A stretch of 64,000 nucleotides of DNA, from NCBI RefSeq assembly GCF_001583495.1, contig NZ_LQAQ01000090.1, positions 1 to 64,000 of the forward strand. Reading direction: 5' to 3'. The position numbers were made by a program, and so were the translations under genes. Below are positions 52,786 through 63,031 of this stretch, in pieces. Within the stretch, counting starts at the first letter, position 1. Every line of letters begins with the position of its first letter. The notes below the pieces were generated by a model. The model was not told the origin of the DNA. It ran no database searches and was given only the letters and a program-made list of their open reading frames with translations. This stretch comes from Flammeovirga sp. SJP92. Lineage in GTDB: Bacteria; Bacteroidota; Bacteroidia; Cytophagales; Flammeovirgaceae.

Positions 52786-53171
52786 GTTAGTGGTTATGTT
52801 ATTTTCGGTGGAGTTTTTATCTGAAAAAATGATCTATTAAAAATCATAAAAAATACGCTTATTTTAAAGTGTATTATGATTCATTATTTATATAATACAA
52901 AAATAGTGATCGTAAAAATTGTTGCTTGTTGATAGTATATACTGATGTCGTTGTTTATTAATATTAAAAATAACGGTGTGGTAAATTGATCTTAGATACT
53001 GTGAGATGATACAAAGTCTTTAATTAAGGGAAAGTTAAGAATGAATATTGTTTTTCTTAGGTTTGGAATAAGTACTGGAAAATGATTCATTTTAATTCAG
53101 CATATTATGTTCAGTAAAAAAGGGATTAGACCTCATCCAAAGTTTAAAGACAATACAGTGTGCAACTTAAT
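52786..53171. other. 386-bp A/T-rich gap
   Basis: No coding frame or RNA gene was recognised. An imperfect hairpin (about 52846-52882, AATCATA..ATACGCT against AGTGTATTATGATT) lies upstream of the second dipeptidase gene and may be a leader structure. The rest is low-complexity A/T-rich sequence. Confidence 0.5.
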
Positions 53172-54071
53172 TTATGACTTGATAGGAAAGTGTTTACTCA
53201 AGTATTTGTTTGAACGTTCAGTAAGTGGGTAATCGATTCCATTTTTATTATGAAAAGTAACAGATGGCTCAGAAGTGCCAAACAGTTCTAAACTACACCA
53301 ATTATGTTGTTGTTTCCATCCGAAAATATTGATAGATAAACCAGAGGAAATCAACTGAACTGGAGTTTTTAAAGCGTTGTTGTTTATTTCCATTGGAGGA
53401 ATAAATGCATTTTTATGAATATCTCCAGCAATAAAAAATACGTTTTCTTTTTGTTGTAATAAGGATGTTAACCTTTTGAAATCTTTGGGATATTTCTCCC
53501 AGTTTTCACCGCCTTCAGTGAGTGTGAGACCTCCACAAATAATGGTGTAATTAAGAGAGTGATTAAGTTTTTTTTCAAGGAAGTTGAATTGATTTTCACT
53601 GATCAGGTGATGTTTGCTTGATTCTGAACGATTGTCTAGAAAAATAACTCTTGCTAGGGGGGTGTCGAAAGAGTAATAGACATGCGGGCGGTTAGTGGAA
53701 CAGTCTAGGTATTTGTGAAAAAGCTTTCGAGCGACTTCTGTTTTTTGAGTGCCTACACTTTCACCTTTGGCGTTGTTCCAGGCAAAATCATGATCATCCC
53801 AAGTGGCATATAAACCATTTTTTTCTCTCATGTCTTTAATGAGTTGCTGAAAGGCTTCACACCCAAATTGCTTCCTATATTTCCGATCCATTATTTTTTC
53901 AAACTTTTTGACACTATACAATCTTTGCCAAATTGTTGTAATACCATAATCCATATAAATGGTATCTCCGAGTAGAAATAAGTAGTCTGGATCATAATTG
54001 CTGATTTGATTCCATGTGGATTGGACTTTATCTTGATTAAAATTGAAGCAGGAGGTAAATGCGATTTTCAT
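53172..54071 (-). CDS. PhoD-like metallophosphatase (alkaline phosphatase D family)
   Basis: A 299-residue protein with the PhoD-like metallophosphatase core. It starts directly with KIAFTSCFNFNQ, has the metal-site segments DYLFLLGDTIYMDYG and YATWDDHDFAWNNAKGE, and near the C-terminus FFIAGDIHKNAF. No signal peptide is present, so it lacks the Tat leader of exported PhoD and probably acts in the cytoplasm on a phosphodiester or phosphomonoester. It is a single gene. Confidence 0.87.
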   Translation of the reverse strand: MKIAFTSCFNFNQDKVQSTWNQISNYDPDYLFLLGDTIYMDYGITTIWQRLYSVKKFEKIMDRKYRKQFGCEAFQQLIKDMREKNGLYATWDDHDFAWNNAKGESVGTQKTEVARKLFHKYLDCSTNRPHVYYSFDTPLARVIFLDNRSESSKHHLISENQFNFLEKKLNHSLNYTIICGGLTLTEGGENWEKYPKDFKRLTSLLQQKENVFFIAGDIHKNAFIPPMEINNNALKTPVQLISSGLSINIFGWKQQHNWCSLELFGTSEPSVTFHNKNGIDYPLTERSNKYLSKHFPIKS

Positions 54072-54255
54072 GATATCTTAATTAGTTTGAGGTTAGAGCT
54101 CTGACAGTTTATGACGATTCTAATGTCAATCGAAGTTTACTGTTTGGGGCTATAGTCTTGAAATTGTAGTGTAGTAAAGTAACAATCTTAAGTTAAAACT
54201 AATTATTGATATATCACAGACTTGTCGTTAGGTATTACATAAAGTCAGAATAAAA

Positions 54256-54291
54256 AAGCCTTAAGCTATTTTAATCAATAACTTGAGGCTT
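54256..54291 (-). terminator. Terminator of the caspase-like operon
   Basis: AAGCCTTAAGCTATT (54256-54270) pairs with AATAACTTGAGGCTT (54277-54291) with two G-U pairs. A-rich sequence on the left gives a T-run on the minus strand. It lies 35 bases after the TPR-caspase stop. Confidence 0.82.
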
Positions 54292-54325
54292 CTGAAATTA
54301 CAATTTAACCATTTGATTGGAGTGA

Positions 54326-56650
54326 TTAAGGATTCTTGAGGTTAAAGACAAATTCACCTCCTTCATGACCTACATTCTTTAATGGTTTCCCTTGAGGTTC
54401 CTGCATTGTGTTGCTCATCACAGATTGTCTTACATAAAGTGCCAAACTTGAAATGGTTAATTTCTCATTGGGATTGTTGACTAAATATTTTGTAAGGTAC
54501 AAGTTGAATGGACTGTGTTCGCCTGCATTTCCATCAGAAACTTCAGTGAGACCACCAGAAGATAATCCCCATCTTGATTTAAATGATTCCACTCTGTCAG
54601 CGTACATCATACCTCTTGAAGTACTCGCAAACATAGAACCTGAAAAACAAGCGTCGGAAATTAATAATGTATGTTTGGTTTTCAATGCCTTGATGTATTT
54701 CAAAATAGTGCCATTTGGTAGGTACTGTGACATATCATCCTGGGTCATAGCCGCATTTACAGGTACCCAATAACCTTCCTCAGTAAATTCATCATAATAG
54801 CCATGTCCAGAATAATAAATTAAAACTTTATCCTCTTCACCTACTTTGGTCGCTAACTCTCTCACTAACTTATTGATTTCAGATTTGTTGACTTGCTCAT
54901 TGTAAAGCTCATAAACATTTTCAGATTCATAATGGTAATGTTCCAATAGGACATTCTTAAAGTTTTGAGCATCATTGACAGCATTCGCTAGGGGAGTCCA
55001 GCTTGTATAATTGTTACAAGCAATTAAGACTAAGTAATTTGTTCCTTTTTGAACTGTTTTAGCGACTACAGCACCTGTGTCATCAGAACCGGATTGATCC
55101 AAGCTTAACATGAATTCCTGCATGTCAGAGCGGTTTTTGAGCGAATCTTGTACCATTACTCTAAACTTATTCTGTGGTGCTTTGATGGCTTTAAAACCTC
55201 TTGATACCGCATTTGGTTTAGCATAGCTAACTTCAATTTCAACATCTAAACCATCGCCAGGTTCAATGTTTTTCAACTTCACCGATCTGTCAAAGTTTAA
55301 ACCTGGTACTGACATTGAAGCCAGAAGTTTTACAGTGGGAGCAAATGAAGTGCCTTTTCCCCAATTTTCAACGCGAAGTTTGATTTTTCCAGAACCCCCT
55401 TTTGAAAGTGTGGTTACTCCTCCATCATAAACAAATTGAAGGTCAGACATAATCAATTCAGCAGGAAGAAGTTCTTCTGCATTTTTTTTCACTTCTGACA
55501 CAGCAACTGAAGGTGTTGCAGGAGCTGTTGGAGTTACAGGAACTGCAGTAGCGGAATTTTTTGCATTTCCATCTTTATCTGATGGCTCAGAAGTTTCTGT
55601 CTTATTTGAGTTTGGTTGAGTGGTAGTGGATGCAATTGAAGGAGTGGATACAATTCCACCAACTTGCGGGGTTCCCATGTTAATCTCTCTTGCTTGAGGA
55701 GTTCCCATGTTAATCTCTCTTGCTTGAGGAGTTGTATTCCCGTCATTGAAAGAAACAACACTATTATCATCTTGTTTTGCAGTAGCCATTGTCTCCATCA
55801 TATTCTGTATATGATCGATCAGTACTAAAGTAGTCTGCAAAAACTCAAATGCATCTGTCGCATGTTTGTCGCCTGAAGCGGCTTTGTCAATAAAAGGTTT
55901 TGCTTTTTTCAGCAAATCTATAGCCTGTTGATTTAACGACCCACTTTGAGTTTCAAATTCAGAAAGGCTTAGATCATTCAATCTATTGATCTCACCAACT
56001 GCTTTGTTATAATAAATCGTGCCAATATTGTAGTTGGCGTCCAAGTGATTTGGATCCTTTTCAAGTGCTTTATTGTACATTTCTAAAGCACCGTCAATAT
56101 TTTCATTCTGCTGATAAATTACCCCAAGAGTATAAGGGAATTCTGCATTTTCAACAATTGGAACCAATTCTTCTAATAGCTTTGTAGCATCTTCAATTCT
56201 ATTTTGCTCAAAATACATTGCTAATAAAGGACCTCCATAGATTTCAGCATTATTAGGATACATCCTGATTGCTTCTTTCAGTTTATTTTCTGTCATGTTT
56301 TCCTCATTACTGAGGGATGCTTGAAACATGATCTCAGTATATTCATGAAAAGAAGGGGAGGTATATTTGAAAACGGAATTGAACTCACCTTTTAATTTCT
56401 CAAAAGTAGCATTGTCATTTGCATATGCAGCTGCTAAAGCCCCTTCTAAATAGGCAATGGAATCAGTCGGCAAAGTTTCTTTTGCTTTTAAATAATCTTT
56501 CAAAGCATTTCCAAACTCGTCCAGTTCATACCAATCACGAGCATTTTTCATATGCTTTTCCCAAACTTCCTCAACAGTTTGTGCTTGAGTATTAAAAGCG
56601 CAAAAGATAAAGAGTAGAAGTAGCGAATAATATTTTACAGTGCTTTTCAT
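54326..56650 (-). CDS. TPR and caspase-domain (peptidase C14) secreted protein
   Basis: A 774-residue protein with a signal peptide (MKSTVKYYSLLLLFIFCAFN, cleavage near TQAQ). TPR-like repeats run from 30 to 260. A Ser/Thr/Pro-rich linker (about 280-390) contains two perfect GTPQAREINM decapeptides. A beta-sandwich-like domain spans about 390-510, and the caspase domain begins near 530 (NYLVLIACNNYTSWTPL). The catalytic dyad is H616 (YYSGHGYY) and C668 (SDACFSG). It is the last gene of an operon with DUF4384, OmpA/PD40 and a large secreted protein. In bacteria such proteins are called orthocaspases; the substrate here is unknown. It starts with a one-base TAATG overlap with the previous gene. 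Confidence 0.92.
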   Translation of the reverse strand: MKSTVKYYSLLLLFIFCAFNTQAQTVEEVWEKHMKNARDWYELDEFGNALKDYLKAKETLPTDSIAYLEGALAAAYANDNATFEKLKGEFNSVFKYTSPSFHEYTEIMFQASLSNEENMTENKLKEAIRMYPNNAEIYGGPLLAMYFEQNRIEDATKLLEELVPIVENAEFPYTLGVIYQQNENIDGALEMYNKALEKDPNHLDANYNIGTIYYNKAVGEINRLNDLSLSEFETQSGSLNQQAIDLLKKAKPFIDKAASGDKHATDAFEFLQTTLVLIDHIQNMMETMATAKQDDNSVVSFNDGNTTPQAREINMGTPQAREINMGTPQVGGIVSTPSIASTTTQPNSNKTETSEPSDKDGNAKNSATAVPVTPTAPATPSVAVSEVKKNAEELLPAELIMSDLQFVYDGGVTTLSKGGSGKIKLRVENWGKGTSFAPTVKLLASMSVPGLNFDRSVKLKNIEPGDGLDVEIEVSYAKPNAVSRGFKAIKAPQNKFRVMVQDSLKNRSDMQEFMLSLDQSGSDDTGAVVAKTVQKGTNYLVLIACNNYTSWTPLANAVNDAQNFKNVLLEHYHYESENVYELYNEQVNKSEINKLVRELATKVGEEDKVLIYYSGHGYYDEFTEEGYWVPVNAAMTQDDMSQYLPNGTILKYIKALKTKHTLLISDACFSGSMFASTSRGMMYADRVESFKSRWGLSSGGLTEVSDGNAGEHSPFNLYLTKYLVNNPNEKLTISSLALYVRQSVMSNTMQEPQGKPLKNVGHEGGEFVFNLKNP
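55671..55730. repeat. Two perfect 30-bp coding repeats in the caspase linker
   Basis: Bases 55671-55700 and 55701-55730 are identical and encode the decapeptide GTPQAREINM twice, plus a partial third (GTPQVGG). The period is in-frame, so copy number can vary by slippage without disrupting the protein. Confidence 0.95.
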
Positions 56651-58983
56651 TATTGAACGTTCTTTTCAACAACTTTTAGATTGTTAATTTTTAGAGTGAT
56701 AAGCATTATATCACTTTCACTATAGTCTTGATAATTTCGATAGGGCCCTTTGACACCAATCAAGTTTAAAGTATTATCATAATCGGTGAGAGCAAAGATG
56801 GTTTGATATGGCTGACTTGCAGATAAAACAGTACCATTGACTGGTGTTCCGTAATAATCTAGTTTTAAAATACCTGTATTAAACTCACCAAAATTACCTT
56901 GCTGTCCATTTAATACTTTCGATCCATCAATATTGGATAATTTATTGATATTGGCCACCACCAAATATTCATTAGGTAATGCTATGATCTCATTGACCAT
57001 ACCTTGCATCATCAAATTTGTATTCCATAAAATCTCCCCATCTACTTTAATATTCTGAATATTTAAAGTGTCATAGGCGTTGATGTTGTTTTTTGATCTT
57101 CCTTTATATGCAACCAAATAACTTTTCTGTTCCTGCATGTATTGGAACACACGAGGGTATTTATCACTGAACAAAGACATTTCTCTTAGAAGCTTTCCTG
57201 ATTTCTGTTCAAAGATCAATACCTTATTATTGAGTGTCATTTGATTTTCACCCTTTTTTACTCCTTGAACAGTGACCATCAAGTGAAGTGAACCACCTTT
57301 AAGATTGATATAAGGAATGTCAATAGTTGGTAAGCCTTGATATTCTCCTTTTTTATAAGGATATCTTGTAATCCAACTGATTTCATTAGCTGAGTCAAGA
57401 TCTGCAACAAATACCTCTAACGACTTATCGTCTTTAATTGTACCAACTAATAATTTATGATCATCTTTACTTGGACGCACATGAAGAGTATTAATTCTTC
57501 TGACTAAAAATTCATTAGTCTCATGAATAGGTTCTAAGCTAATTGAATCTTTTTGATAAGTCACAAAATCAGCTGAATCCGCTTGACTTGAAGAGAAGTA
57601 ATTCACTATGATTTCTTTTAGTAACTTCTCAGCATTTTGTTGTTGTGTACTGATGAATTTCTTTTCCGTAGCAATGAAAGCTGGTAGGTTATCATTGTAT
57701 TTAGCTTGGAAATATTTTGCGTGCTTTTTATAACCCACACTTTCCTTGTCTGTAGGAATATTATTGATTCTATCCATCGCCTTCTCACTTTCAGTCCAGA
57801 CATCAGCTTGAGAACGAATGTATTTCAAGTCGCCTTTCAGACCAGAATTGATCACTTTAGAATAAGCAATCTGATTCAGTAAGTTGATCTTTTGTTCCTT
57901 ATACTCATAGATGTTTACAGGATATGCGTTCGGGTCATATTTTTTGATTTTCCCAACAGTATACAAGTCCAAGTAAAACCTTTCTTCGCTTGGTGTGGCT
58001 GTATTTTCTTTTAAACGAACCAAAGCTTCTAATTTTTCATCATAGCTTGTCACCATTGAACGCATAGAGATTATTTCATCTTTATAGAATTGAAGTACCT
58101 CATCGTACCACTTTTCATAATTCCACAACCTGATGTCATTCGTCAAGAAACTGGTTCTTGTTAATCCGTGAATTCTATAATCATCAATTGGTAGAATGGT
58201 ATAAGTGGTGGTGTAGCCTTCCATTGGATGTACTTCCAATGCTTTTTTGTAAAGGTCAAAATAGAATAAACTCTTCTTGTAATGTTCCTTCATGGGAGCA
58301 ATTTTTTCAAAAAGAGAGTCGTACTCCGCCATAATATATAATTCCTTGATCGTAGGGTAGGTGCCGCAAACCTCACGGAAAATTTCATTAGCCGTTAAAT
58401 ATTCATTGATACTCGCTTTGAAATTGAGATAAATGCTATCTACCTCTACTTTCTGTTTTGCTAATACTTCTTTTCTTCGGTTTAACTCATTAAAGATATG
58501 AGTCATATTTACTTTTTCATCCGTTAGGGAATCATTGGCAGGGAATTGTAGGAATTCCATATAATAACGTTTCCCTTTTTTCTTTACTTCTTTTTCATCT
58601 AATCGTCCTTCAAATAACTCTATGTATCTTAAAGCAGAGTCACATGTAGAATGGATCGCCTGATACTCCCTTAGTACATCAAAATCATTAATTCTTTGGA
58701 AATAATAATCACTGACTTGAAAAACAGGGTTCAATTCCAAAGGCTGATATTTCATGACTTTTTTCAAATCTTGAAACGTCAAGTCATCGATTTTTGTATC
58801 AAAAGTGGGTTTGAATAGAGGGTAAAACTTTTTATAGTCCAAATCCTCATATTTTTCTCTTTCTGCTTTTGTTGCTTCGTCTTCTTCTACCTGTTGAGCA
58901 AACACAATGTTATTCAAACCAAGAAGGAGGAACATTAAGAGTAAAGTAATCTCTTTTGATCTATTTTTGCTAAAAGTCTTCAT
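56650..58983 (-). CDS. Large secreted hypothetical protein of the caspase operon
   Basis: A 777-residue protein with a signal peptide (KEITLLLMFLLLGLNNIVFA, cleavage near FAQ). It is largely helical and acidic-lysine mixed to about 450, with segments such as KKVMKYQPLELNPVFQV and VKKKGKRYYMEF. A beta-rich C-terminal region follows, with segments like LLVGTIKDDKSLEVFVADLD and ISWITRYPYKKGEYQGLP that could be a beta-propeller. I do not recognise a named family. It starts 19 bases after the OmpA gene and overlaps the caspase gene by one base, so it is almost certainly cotranscribed and may be a partner or substrate of these proteins. Confidence 0.78.
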   Translation of the reverse strand: MKTFSKNRSKEITLLLMFLLLGLNNIVFAQQVEEDEATKAEREKYEDLDYKKFYPLFKPTFDTKIDDLTFQDLKKVMKYQPLELNPVFQVSDYYFQRINDFDVLREYQAIHSTCDSALRYIELFEGRLDEKEVKKKGKRYYMEFLQFPANDSLTDEKVNMTHIFNELNRRKEVLAKQKVEVDSIYLNFKASINEYLTANEIFREVCGTYPTIKELYIMAEYDSLFEKIAPMKEHYKKSLFYFDLYKKALEVHPMEGYTTTYTILPIDDYRIHGLTRTSFLTNDIRLWNYEKWYDEVLQFYKDEIISMRSMVTSYDEKLEALVRLKENTATPSEERFYLDLYTVGKIKKYDPNAYPVNIYEYKEQKINLLNQIAYSKVINSGLKGDLKYIRSQADVWTESEKAMDRINNIPTDKESVGYKKHAKYFQAKYNDNLPAFIATEKKFISTQQQNAEKLLKEIIVNYFSSSQADSADFVTYQKDSISLEPIHETNEFLVRRINTLHVRPSKDDHKLLVGTIKDDKSLEVFVADLDSANEISWITRYPYKKGEYQGLPTIDIPYINLKGGSLHLMVTVQGVKKGENQMTLNNKVLIFEQKSGKLLREMSLFSDKYPRVFQYMQEQKSYLVAYKGRSKNNINAYDTLNIQNIKVDGEILWNTNLMMQGMVNEIIALPNEYLVVANINKLSNIDGSKVLNGQQGNFGEFNTGILKLDYYGTPVNGTVLSASQPYQTIFALTDYDNTLNLIGVKGPYRNYQDYSESDIMLITLKINNLKVVEKNVQ

Positions 58984-59002
58984 TACTTTCTTTGTTTTTA
59001 TC

Positions 59003-61126
59003 TTAGTTGTTGACAGAAAGAACCATTAATTCAACCCTTCTATTTTTGGCTTTATTTTCTTCAGTATCATTGGCTACTGCAGGTTGAGTTTCACCATAGC
59101 CTTTAGGAACCAATCTTGCCTTTGGAATACCAAATTGCATCACATACATGGAAACGCTTTTGGCTCTACTTTCTGAAAGTTTCATGTTGTATTTATCACT
59201 TCCCACATCATCAGTGTGTGCCGCAAGTTCAACAGTAATGTTCGGGTTATCTTTCATTAGTTTAACCAAACGCTTCAATTCTCTGTAACTACTTTCAATA
59301 ATTTCAGAAGAGTTGGATTCGAACAGAATGTCTTTTAGAGGTAATTTTGTATTCGGTTTCAATTCTGTAAGGGCAACGTCAAAGTTTTTCTTCGTACCCG
59401 CTTTCAATTTTGAAGAGAAGAAAGAGTAACCTCTTGGGCTTCTTACTTCCACTTGATAGTTGGCACCGTCTCTTACTTCCACTTTATACTTGCCATCTTC
59501 GCCTTTTTCAGCGGCAATAGCTATTCTTTCATCAGTATCGGTGTTATGTAAAATGATCATTGCTTCAATACCTTCTGCCGTCACAGCATCTTCGATATTG
59601 AATTGCATTTCAATTTTTACAGGATCTAACTCAATTGATTTTTCAAAAGTTTGATAAAGTAAAAATCCAGTTAAGTCAAATTGAAACGATTGATCCTTGA
59701 AGTTCTCTTTAGCAATAGAGATTTCATATTTATCATTCAGAGGTAATGACAGTTGGTACGTTTTATTTTCCTGCTTAAAGAAAATGGTTTCTAAATACTC
59801 CTGAGTAGTCAAACTTTTTACCTTTATTTCTGCAGGGATTTTATGCATAATGTCTGCATCAAAAACTTCTAAGTTTAGTGTGGCAGTACTGAATAAACCA
59901 AAATCTCTTTCTTCTTTAGCATAGTGATCTAATCCAATCAAATTCTCTGAAAAAATAGTTGTAGAATATCCCTTTTTATTAACGGTGATTTCGTAGTCAA
60001 TTCCTTCTGTTAGCACCAATGCGAATTGTCCATCTTCACCCACAGGTAACTCAAATAACTTTTCTGTAGTAGAACGGTCTCTTACTGTGAAAGAAGCTTG
60101 TACAGGTTCGTTATTGGCTGTGTCAAAGATTTTACCTTGAATGGTCTTGTTTTTATATTGTTTGAATTCCTCTGGGATGTAAACCGTAAAGATGTCTTCT
60201 TGCCCTTTTTCTTCAGGGAATTTCTTTAAGACTTTAGGGTCAACAGCTCCTCTGTTCAAGAAATAAAGGTCTTCGCCTGAAGCAGAGATGGATGCATAAA
60301 GATCTGCAGTTTTTGTATTTACAAAATGCATGTTGATGGGTTCAGACCATTCACCATTGAAACCTAATTTACTCATCCATAAATCATAATCGCCTTTACC
60401 ACCAGCTCTGATTGATGAGAAAATTAATGTTCTACCATCTGAAAGAATTCTTGGAGCTTTTTCACAGCCAATGTTGATAGGAGCGGGTAGCGCTTCTGGT
60501 TCTCCCCATGTTCCGTCGCTTTTCTTATGAGAGACCATGATCTCAAAGCAATTTGAACCGTTTTCATTTTGAATGGTATCCATTCTCATAAAATACATTT
60601 GCTGACCGTCTGCGGTTACAGATGGGAAGCTTTCATGAAATTCTGAATTGATTGGAGCTCCAATATTTTTAGGAGCACTCCATTTATCACCAATTCTTGT
60701 AGAATAGTAAATATCTTCAGCGCCCATACCATTATCGAAATGAGCAAAATAGTATAATGTATTACCATCATATGAGATGGAAGGACCTCCGATAAGGTCA
60801 TTTTCAGCTCCATAATTATTTACACTATCTACACCAATTGGATCAGACCAAGTTTTACCTTCATCTTCAGTGATCGTTTCATAAATTCCCCACTGTCTGT
60901 TCTCGCCTCTGTTGGCTTGGAAGATTAGTACATTACCTTCAGCGTTCAAAGAGGGAGCATACTCTCTGTACATCGGAGAACTTACGTTATCAGGTAATTT
61001 GATTTGTTTTTTTTGCTGAGTTTGAGCTATTGAAATTGTACTCATACCCCAAAAGAGCAACAGTGTTAACCAAATTACAATAGTATAGCTTTTTGTATAC
61101 TTATATAATGGTATAGAATCAATCAT
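59003..61126 (-). CDS. OmpA-family protein with PD40-like propeller and CarboxypepD-like domain
   Basis: I chose the ATG at 61126, which gives an N-terminal hydrophobic signal (YTIVIWLTLLLFWGMSTISI, cleavage near IAQ); the product is 707 residues. WD40/PD40-type beta-propeller repeats follow (segments like SPSLNAEGNVLIFQANRGEN, PSISYDGNTLYYFAHFDN, PRILSDGRTLIFSSIRAG). Then come carboxypeptidase-regulatory-like domains (IQGKIFDTANNEPVQASFTV) and a C-terminal OmpA peptidoglycan-binding domain. That domain has the ELAAHTDDVGSDKYNMKLSE and NRRVEL motifs. It would tie a surface or outer-membrane assembly to the cell wall. PD40-OmpA proteins are common in Bacteroidota and some belong to secretion or gliding machineries (SprE/PorE-like). 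Confidence 0.9.
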   Translation of the reverse strand: MIDSIPLYKYTKSYTIVIWLTLLLFWGMSTISIAQTQQKKQIKLPDNVSSPMYREYAPSLNAEGNVLIFQANRGENRQWGIYETITEDEGKTWSDPIGVDSVNNYGAENDLIGGPSISYDGNTLYYFAHFDNGMGAEDIYYSTRIGDKWSAPKNIGAPINSEFHESFPSVTADGQQMYFMRMDTIQNENGSNCFEIMVSHKKSDGTWGEPEALPAPINIGCEKAPRILSDGRTLIFSSIRAGGKGDYDLWMSKLGFNGEWSEPINMHFVNTKTADLYASISASGEDLYFLNRGAVDPKVLKKFPEEKGQEDIFTVYIPEEFKQYKNKTIQGKIFDTANNEPVQASFTVRDRSTTEKLFELPVGEDGQFALVLTEGIDYEITVNKKGYSTTIFSENLIGLDHYAKEERDFGLFSTATLNLEVFDADIMHKIPAEIKVKSLTTQEYLETIFFKQENKTYQLSLPLNDKYEISIAKENFKDQSFQFDLTGFLLYQTFEKSIELDPVKIEMQFNIEDAVTAEGIEAMIILHNTDTDERIAIAAEKGEDGKYKVEVRDGANYQVEVRSPRGYSFFSSKLKAGTKKNFDVALTELKPNTKLPLKDILFESNSSEIIESSYRELKRLVKLMKDNPNITVELAAHTDDVGSDKYNMKLSESRAKSVSMYVMQFGIPKARLVPKGYGETQPAVANDTEENKAKNRRVELMVLSVNN

Positions 61127-61252
61127 AAGTGATACTTGACGTTTTAAAGAAGTTGTTGTAATAGTGTGCATCTTAGCATGATTTCTAAATAACAATCACA
61201 CAAATTTATTAATATTGTTAAAATATCTTTCTTTTTGGAAGTGATATTTGCA

Positions 61253-62809
61253 TTAATTTGCGGGTAGAGTTGTAATTAGTACTCTTTTCTCAGCGAAAGC
61301 GACTTCAGTACCTCCTTCTATTTCACTATTTTCAGGTGTCACTTTTCTATTTTTCGCATTGATTGTTTCAATGTCATCATTAATGAAAATATATCCTTGC
61401 TGATCAGTTGTGTTTAGAGGTTCAAAGTTAGCCCCTGTTTTGGCAAACGCTTGAAGTGTTTCAATTCCAAATGGAGGATAGCATTGAAATTCCTGACTTA
61501 CTTTTACCATTTGGTTCACTTGATCTTGGTTAATAGTATAATTATCAAGTAATAACACTTTTGTACCATCCGCCATATGATAAATAAATCTCACTTTACA
61601 AGGACGATTAGCTTTGACAAACAATGACATGATATCACCCATTGCGAAAATCGGACTATTGTTTCCTTTATTGGTAATTACTTCAAGTGATAAACCACTG
61701 TTCTCCATCACATCATTTGAGAACTGTTGCTGTACCATCATAGCCTGTTGTAGGTTCTGAGGTTTATATGAAAGGTTGTTTAATGCAGTAATTTTGATTT
61801 TACTGTCTGTACTTCCAATAATACTTCCTGTTTCAATATCTCTTAAAATTGAAATGATTGAAAGCTGATCATCGTTCTCCCAGATTGTTCCAGTAATCAC
61901 ATATTTATTTGAAGGGCTTTCTGTATTTGTAACTTTGAACATGCCATCTGTACTTAAAGACAGTTCTAACAACTGATTGAGTTTCCTTGAAAACTTACTG
62001 CCCATTTTTGTGTCTTCAAAAGTAAAATTCTCTAACAATAATCCTTGATTAGAGATTTTTACTTGATCTGATAAAGTAGAAGAAATCTCAGCAGATAACT
62101 CTTTGATAGATGCAATTTCTCTGTTATTCAATTGAGCTAATAACTTAGAAATATCTGTTTCTAATGTTAAAAACTCATTGTAATTCAAACCTACTTTATC
62201 ACCCAATGTAATGGAAACAGAATAAAGTTCTTCAATTTCTCTGAAAGTAGGGAAAACGCGTCTTAATTCTTTCTTTGCCAATGCTGGATTCCCGCTTGTA
62301 ATATTATTTTCCGCTTGTTTTTTACTGCTTTTGATTTTTTCAAGGTAAGAAGAAATGCGATCTCTATTATTTTGAAGAAGATCTTTAATATTGACATAAG
62401 CAAATACATAAAGAATCTGTTCTTTTTCATCATAATAATCCTCCACTTTCACACCCGTAAGACTTACATTGGAGAATGAAGTGCTATTCTGTTTAAAATT
62501 CTCATATGAAGCACCACTTGCAGACCCAATATCCAGTTTACTCACACTCTCAATACGTACAGAAACGCTTTCTGCCAATTCATTTTTTGCAAGTTGTTTT
62601 AAATTGATAAGGTTTTCCTCTTTTAATTCAATAGTGATATTTTCAGCAACTTGAAATCCAACCAAGAATTTATCCTTTGGGAAATAGGCATCTCTATATT
62701 CCCTTCTTATCCATGTGGGATCTCCTTTTTTGACGGGCTTGAATGAAGAAAAAGTAATAGATAGAAATACACACAACGTAACATATAACAGTTTCTTGGA
62801 TGTTTGCAT
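61253..62809 (-). CDS. DUF4384-domain secreted protein, first gene of the caspase operon
   Basis: A 518-residue protein with a signal peptide (MQTSKKLLYVTLCVFLSITF, cleavage near SSFK). The first part (about 45-160) resembles the LPP20-type domain: KNELAESVSVRIESVSK and YVFAYVNIKDLLQNN. A DUF4384 domain lies near 395-470: AMGDIMSLFVKANRPCKVRF, then MADGTKVLLL and CYPPFGIETLQAFAKTGANF. DUF4384 is often joined or linked to caspase-domain proteins in bacteria, matching the caspase gene at the end of this operon. It lies 126 bases from the OmpA start. The final part (PENSEIEGGTEVAFAEKRVL) matches the tail seen in LPP20/DUF4384 proteins. Confidence 0.85.
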   Translation of the reverse strand: MQTSKKLLYVTLCVFLSITFSSFKPVKKGDPTWIRREYRDAYFPKDKFLVGFQVAENITIELKEENLINLKQLAKNELAESVSVRIESVSKLDIGSASGASYENFKQNSTSFSNVSLTGVKVEDYYDEKEQILYVFAYVNIKDLLQNNRDRISSYLEKIKSSKKQAENNITSGNPALAKKELRRVFPTFREIEELYSVSITLGDKVGLNYNEFLTLETDISKLLAQLNNREIASIKELSAEISSTLSDQVKISNQGLLLENFTFEDTKMGSKFSRKLNQLLELSLSTDGMFKVTNTESPSNKYVITGTIWENDDQLSIISILRDIETGSIIGSTDSKIKITALNNLSYKPQNLQQAMMVQQQFSNDVMENSGLSLEVITNKGNNSPIFAMGDIMSLFVKANRPCKVRFIYHMADGTKVLLLDNYTINQDQVNQMVKVSQEFQCYPPFGIETLQAFAKTGANFEPLNTTDQQGYIFINDDIETINAKNRKVTPENSEIEGGTEVAFAEKRVLITTLPAN

Positions 62810-63031
62810 AAGAGATGATTGTATATTGAAGTTATGAACAGTAAAAAAATCTTGAGGTAAATATATGAAAAGGCAATTTTATATAATAATTTATAATGTT
62901 ATTCTGCGAAATAATTGGATATTATTTATTGTTTTCTGTTTCTTTGTTAGGTACTTAAATTAATGAATGTTTTTTCATTTAATTTAAACTTTAATTTACC
63001 AATAAACACAAAATAGACAACAGAATAATTG

